A DNA stretch of 64,000 nt from Lelliottia wanjuensis (GTDB taxonomy: Bacteria; Pseudomonadota; Gammaproteobacteria; Enterobacterales; Enterobacteriaceae): positions 310,001-374,000 of the forward strand of contig NZ_JASSOT010000063.1 of assembly GCF_030238365.1 (NCBI RefSeq). The letters are read 5' to 3'. The notes below the pieces were generated by a model that searched no databases, was not told the DNA's origin, and saw only the letters and a list, made by a program, of their open reading frames with translations. Of the stretch, positions 61,304-64,000 are shown piece by piece. Within the stretch, counting starts at the first letter, position 1. Every line of letters starts with the position of its first letter. The translations under genes were made by a program, and so were the position numbers.

Positions 61304-61309
61304 TTGATA

Positions 61310-64000
61310 CTACTGTTTCGCGCGCATCGCCGCCTGGTGTCCGGCAAGGGTACCAAAAATAATGATATCTGCCACGGCGTTACCGCCGATACGGTTCCCA
61401 CCGTGGATGCCGCCGACCACTTCACCCGCCGCGAAGGCGCCTGGAATGATCTGTTTGTCGCTGTTCAGCACGCAGGTGTCGGTGTTGATGGTCACGCCGC
61501 CCATGGTGTGGTGTACGCCTGGGGCGATACGAATCGCGTGGAACGGGCCTTCGTTGATCGGCGCACGCAGCGCGGTGGTGCGGCCAAAATCATCGTCGTG
61601 CTGTTTTGCCACAAAACCGTTGTAACGCTCCAGAGTGTCGAGGAAGGTCTGTTTATCCATCCCTAAGGTTTCGGCCAGCGCTTCTGGCGAGCTGGCGCTG
61701 GTCACCAGACCTTTGGCGATGTACTCATCCGCCGCTTTGTTTTTCGCGCGAACGTGCTCATCAAACACGATGTAGGCGTATTTCTCTGGCAGAGCGATGA
61801 TCTGCGCTGAGACTTTGTCGCGGGTCTCCATTTCGTTGAAGAAACGGCTGCCCTTCTGGCTCACCAGGATTGCGCCGCCGCCACGGATGGATTCGGAAAT
61901 CAGGTATGAGGTGTTCTGCTCCACGGTCGGGTGGATCTGAATTTCGCCCATATCCACGGTCGCCGCGCCGAGACGTTCCAGCAGCGCGATACCGCCGCCG
62001 GTGGCACCTTTGTGGTTAGTGGTCACAAAACCATCCAGATCCGGGCGATATTTGACGACCATGCTGCTATTGGCGCTGAAACCGCCGGTCGCCATGATCA
62101 CGCTGCGCGTTGAAACAGTTACCGTTTCGTTCTCTTCGGTGGTCAGACGCACCCCGGTCACTTCGCCGTTTTCAAAGATAATGTCGCTGACGGAAGTATC
62201 GAGCATCACGTCGATGTTGCGTTTGGTGACGTTACGCACCAAGCCGCTGATGAGATATCCGCCCACCGCAGAACCATCTTTTGGACGGTGCGTACGTTCG
62301 ATGCTCATGCCGCCAGTGGTGGTGATGCCGTTTAGCATGATCCCGCGGGTCGCCAGCCATTCAATCGCTTCTGGCGCGTTTTCGACAAAGCGACGCAGCA
62401 GTTCCGGGTTGTTCTTGTTGTGGCCGCCTTTCAGGGATTCCTGGTAGAACAGCTCTTTGCTGTCCTGGATGCCTTGTACGCGCTGGAAGCGGGTTTCTGC
62501 CGCGTTCATCCCGGCAGAAGCTTTAATGGTGTTCCCGCCGATGGTTGGCATTTTCTCAACGATCAGGACGCTGGCCCCTTCGTCGTGCGCCTGAATCGCC
62601 GCCGCCAGACCTGCACCGCCGGAACCGACAACCACCACGTCAAATTGTTTCGCTGCGTTCGGGTCCACGCCCTCTTCCGCCGCCAGCACTTTGCTGGATT
62701 TGACCATCGCTTTGGATACGGCTTTTTTCACCGCTTCGCTCTGGCTGGTCGCGCCGGTGATGGCGTCCACGTGCGGGGTGTTGGCGTCGAGAATGCGGCT
62801 GCGGATCTCTTCGAAGCTCGCGACAAACTCCACGTCTTGCGTCGGGCCGGACGCCAGTTCGATATCGGCGATACGGTCGGTTTCAAGGCTGACGTTGATC
62901 ACCAGCTCGTTGCTGTCGTCCTGCACAGTTTCAGCAAACACGCCCGCTTTGAATTTTGATTCGCCCATGCTCATGTCGCGAATCATCGCTTCCACCAGCG
63001 AGAAACGCCACAGCGGTTCCGGGATGTTCAGCGCTTCGCGCTGGGTGCTGTCCATGAACAGCTCGAGGGTTTCGCCGGAGCCGATGCGATCGGTCCAGTC
63101 CGGATAAGCAATCGTCGCGCGGCCCACGGCAATCAGATCGTAACCGTGGTCCAGGGCTTCGTTAACGTCAGAAGCATTCACCACGCCACCCACGCCCATC
63201 ACCGGAATTTGCGCGAGCGTTTCAGAACGCATGGCACGATATTTCTCGATGAGCGGGGTTGGGTCCTGAGTGTCCACGATGGACGGGCGCAGCGTTGCGC
63301 CAACGGAGAAGTGCAGATAGTCCAGACCGCGGGCGGCCAGTTTTTCCAGCAGGTACATGGTGTCGTCGAAACGGATGCCCGGGACTTCCATCTCTTCCGG
63401 TGAGAAGCGATAGCCAATGATGAAAGCGTCATCCGCGTACTGGCGAACCATTTTGTGGGTAATTTCCAGCACTGCCAGCGGGAATTTAGCGCGGTTGTCG
63501 CGACTGCCGCCCCACTCGTCGTCGCGCTGGTTGGAGTTCGGGGAGTAGAACTGCTGAATCAGATAGGTGTTTGCGCCGTGAATTTCGACGCCGTCGAAGC
63601 CGGCCTGAATCGCACGGCGAACCGCTTCGCCGAACTTGCCGATCATGCCTTCGACTTCTTCTGTGGTTAACGCCACCGGCGTGGCGGCGCCGTCGCGCGG
63701 TGCGGCCACGGCGCTTGGGCCGACCGGAGTACGACCGCCGATCAGTTTCGGGTCGACCATGCGACCACCGTGGTAGATCTGCAGCAGCGCTTTTGAGCCT
63801 TTGGATTTGATGGCGTCGGCAATTTTTGCCAGCCCGGCAATTTTCTCGTCGTTGTCGATGCCGATGGCGCCAGGGAATGCCAGGCCCAGATCGTCGACAA
63901 AGCAGCATTCAACGATGATGGTGCCGATGCTGCCGGAGCGGGCGCGGTAGTATTCCACCAGCTCGCTGGTCACCGTACCGTCGTAATACCCGGTACAGGT
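61310..64000 (-). CDS. Soluble NADH-dependent fumarate reductase, 5' end beyond window
   Basis: At least 896 codons visible; the frame is open to base 64000. Three domains: old-yellow-enzyme-like FMN barrel (residues 1 to about 340 of the visible part; LLQIYHGGRM, GVEIHGANTYLIQQF, IPVMGVGG), FMN_bind with flavinylation motif DAITGAT (about 415), and a flavocytochrome-c-type FAD domain (about 445-885; VVVVGSGGAGLAAAIQAHDEGA, AAGEVVGGIHGGNRIGGNA). This is the layout of the Klebsiella cytoplasmic NADH:fumarate reductase, whose FMN is attached by ApbE. A urocanate- or acrylate-type reductase of the same architecture is the alternative. Confidence 0.85.
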   Translation of the reverse strand, partial: TCTGYYDGTVTSELVEYYRARSGSIGTIIVECCFVDDLGLAFPGAIGIDNDEKIAGLAKIADAIKSKGSKALLQIYHGGRMVDPKLIGGRTPVGPSAVAAPRDGAATPVALTTEEVEGMIGKFGEAVRRAIQAGFDGVEIHGANTYLIQQFYSPNSNQRDDEWGGSRDNRAKFPLAVLEITHKMVRQYADDAFIIGYRFSPEEMEVPGIRFDDTMYLLEKLAARGLDYLHFSVGATLRPSIVDTQDPTPLIEKYRAMRSETLAQIPVMGVGGVVNASDVNEALDHGYDLIAVGRATIAYPDWTDRIGSGETLELFMDSTQREALNIPEPLWRFSLVEAMIRDMSMGESKFKAGVFAETVQDDSNELVINVSLETDRIADIELASGPTQDVEFVASFEEIRSRILDANTPHVDAITGATSQSEAVKKAVSKAMVKSSKVLAAEEGVDPNAAKQFDVVVVGSGGAGLAAAIQAHDEGASVLIVEKMPTIGGNTIKASAGMNAAETRFQRVQGIQDSKELFYQESLKGGHNKNNPELLRRFVENAPEAIEWLATRGIMLNGITTTGGMSIERTHRPKDGSAVGGYLISGLVRNVTKRNIDVMLDTSVSDIIFENGEVTGVRLTTEENETVTVSTRSVIMATGGFSANSSMVVKYRPDLDGFVTTNHKGATGGGIALLERLGAATVDMGEIQIHPTVEQNTSYLISESIRGGGAILVSQKGSRFFNEMETRDKVSAQIIALPEKYAYIVFDEHVRAKNKAADEYIAKGLVTSASSPEALAETLGMDKQTFLDTLERYNGFVAKQHDDDFGRTTALRAPINEGPFHAIRIAPGVHHTMGGVTINTDTCVLNSDKQIIPGAFAAGEVVGGIHGGNRIGGNAVADIIIFGTLAGHQAAMRAKQ

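Overview
The window is a chromosomal segment of a motile member of the Enterobacteriaceae, close to Enterobacter/Lelliottia by gene content. The gene order fliA-fliZ-tcyJ-dcyD-tcyL, fliC/fliDST-amyA-yedD, fliE/fliF-R, rcsA-dsrB-dsrA-yodD-mpgP-dgcQ-yodC-yedI-yedA and vsr-dcm-yedJ-drpB follows the E. coli K-12 backbone. The genus was inferred by recall of family proteins and gene order, not by any database search.

Layout. 1-2180 (minus): cystine uptake and D-cysteine breakdown (tcyL, dcyD, tcyJ). 2265-3588 (minus): the flagellar regulators fliZ and fliA. 3716-17584 (minus): a 14-kb accessory flagellin-modification island between fliA and fliC. It has twelve genes in near-continuous translational coupling: LuxC/LuxE-type acyl reductase and acyl-protein ligase, an AMP ligase, a transketolase split into two genes, two SDR reductases, an acyl carrier protein, a NeuD/PglD-type acyltransferase, a DegT-type aminotransferase, a methyltransferase-TPR-OGT (GT41) fusion and a DxD glycosyltransferase. 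17799-22864 (minus): five tandem 278-aa flagellin genes, each with its own sigma-28 promoter and terminator. 23252-38795: fliDST, amyA, yedD, then fliE and the two large hook-basal-body/export operons fliFGHIJK and fliLMNOPQR. yedE and yedF, which lie beside yedD in E. coli, are absent.

38813-45517: a regulatory and envelope block with rcsA (preceded by an RcsAB-like box), dsrB, the small RNA DsrA, yodD, mpgP, dgcQ, yodC, yedI and yedA. 45801-53760: an orphan type VI secretion cargo island inserted between yedA and vsr. It holds vgrG, a Tle3-like phospholipase, two paralogous Tli3-like immunity genes, a PAAR protein, a four-helix membrane protein of unknown role and remnants of other genes. 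No core T6SS genes are visible. 53761-56705 returns to backbone (vsr, dcm, yedJ, drpB).

56764-64000: an accessory metabolic block with a divergent MurQ-like SIS protein, a DcuS/DcuR-type fumarate-sensing two-component system, ApbE flavin transferase and a soluble OYE/FMN_bind/FAD-type fumarate reductase cut by the window end. The last four genes plausibly form one unit for fumarate respiration or redox balance: the sensor keeps the C4-dicarboxylate-binding residues, and the reductase keeps the flavinylation motif that ApbE uses.

The most distinctive feature is the pairing of a long acyl/glycosyl modification island with five almost identical short flagellins. The flagellins differ mainly by Ser/Thr exchanges in the one loop likely to be modified.
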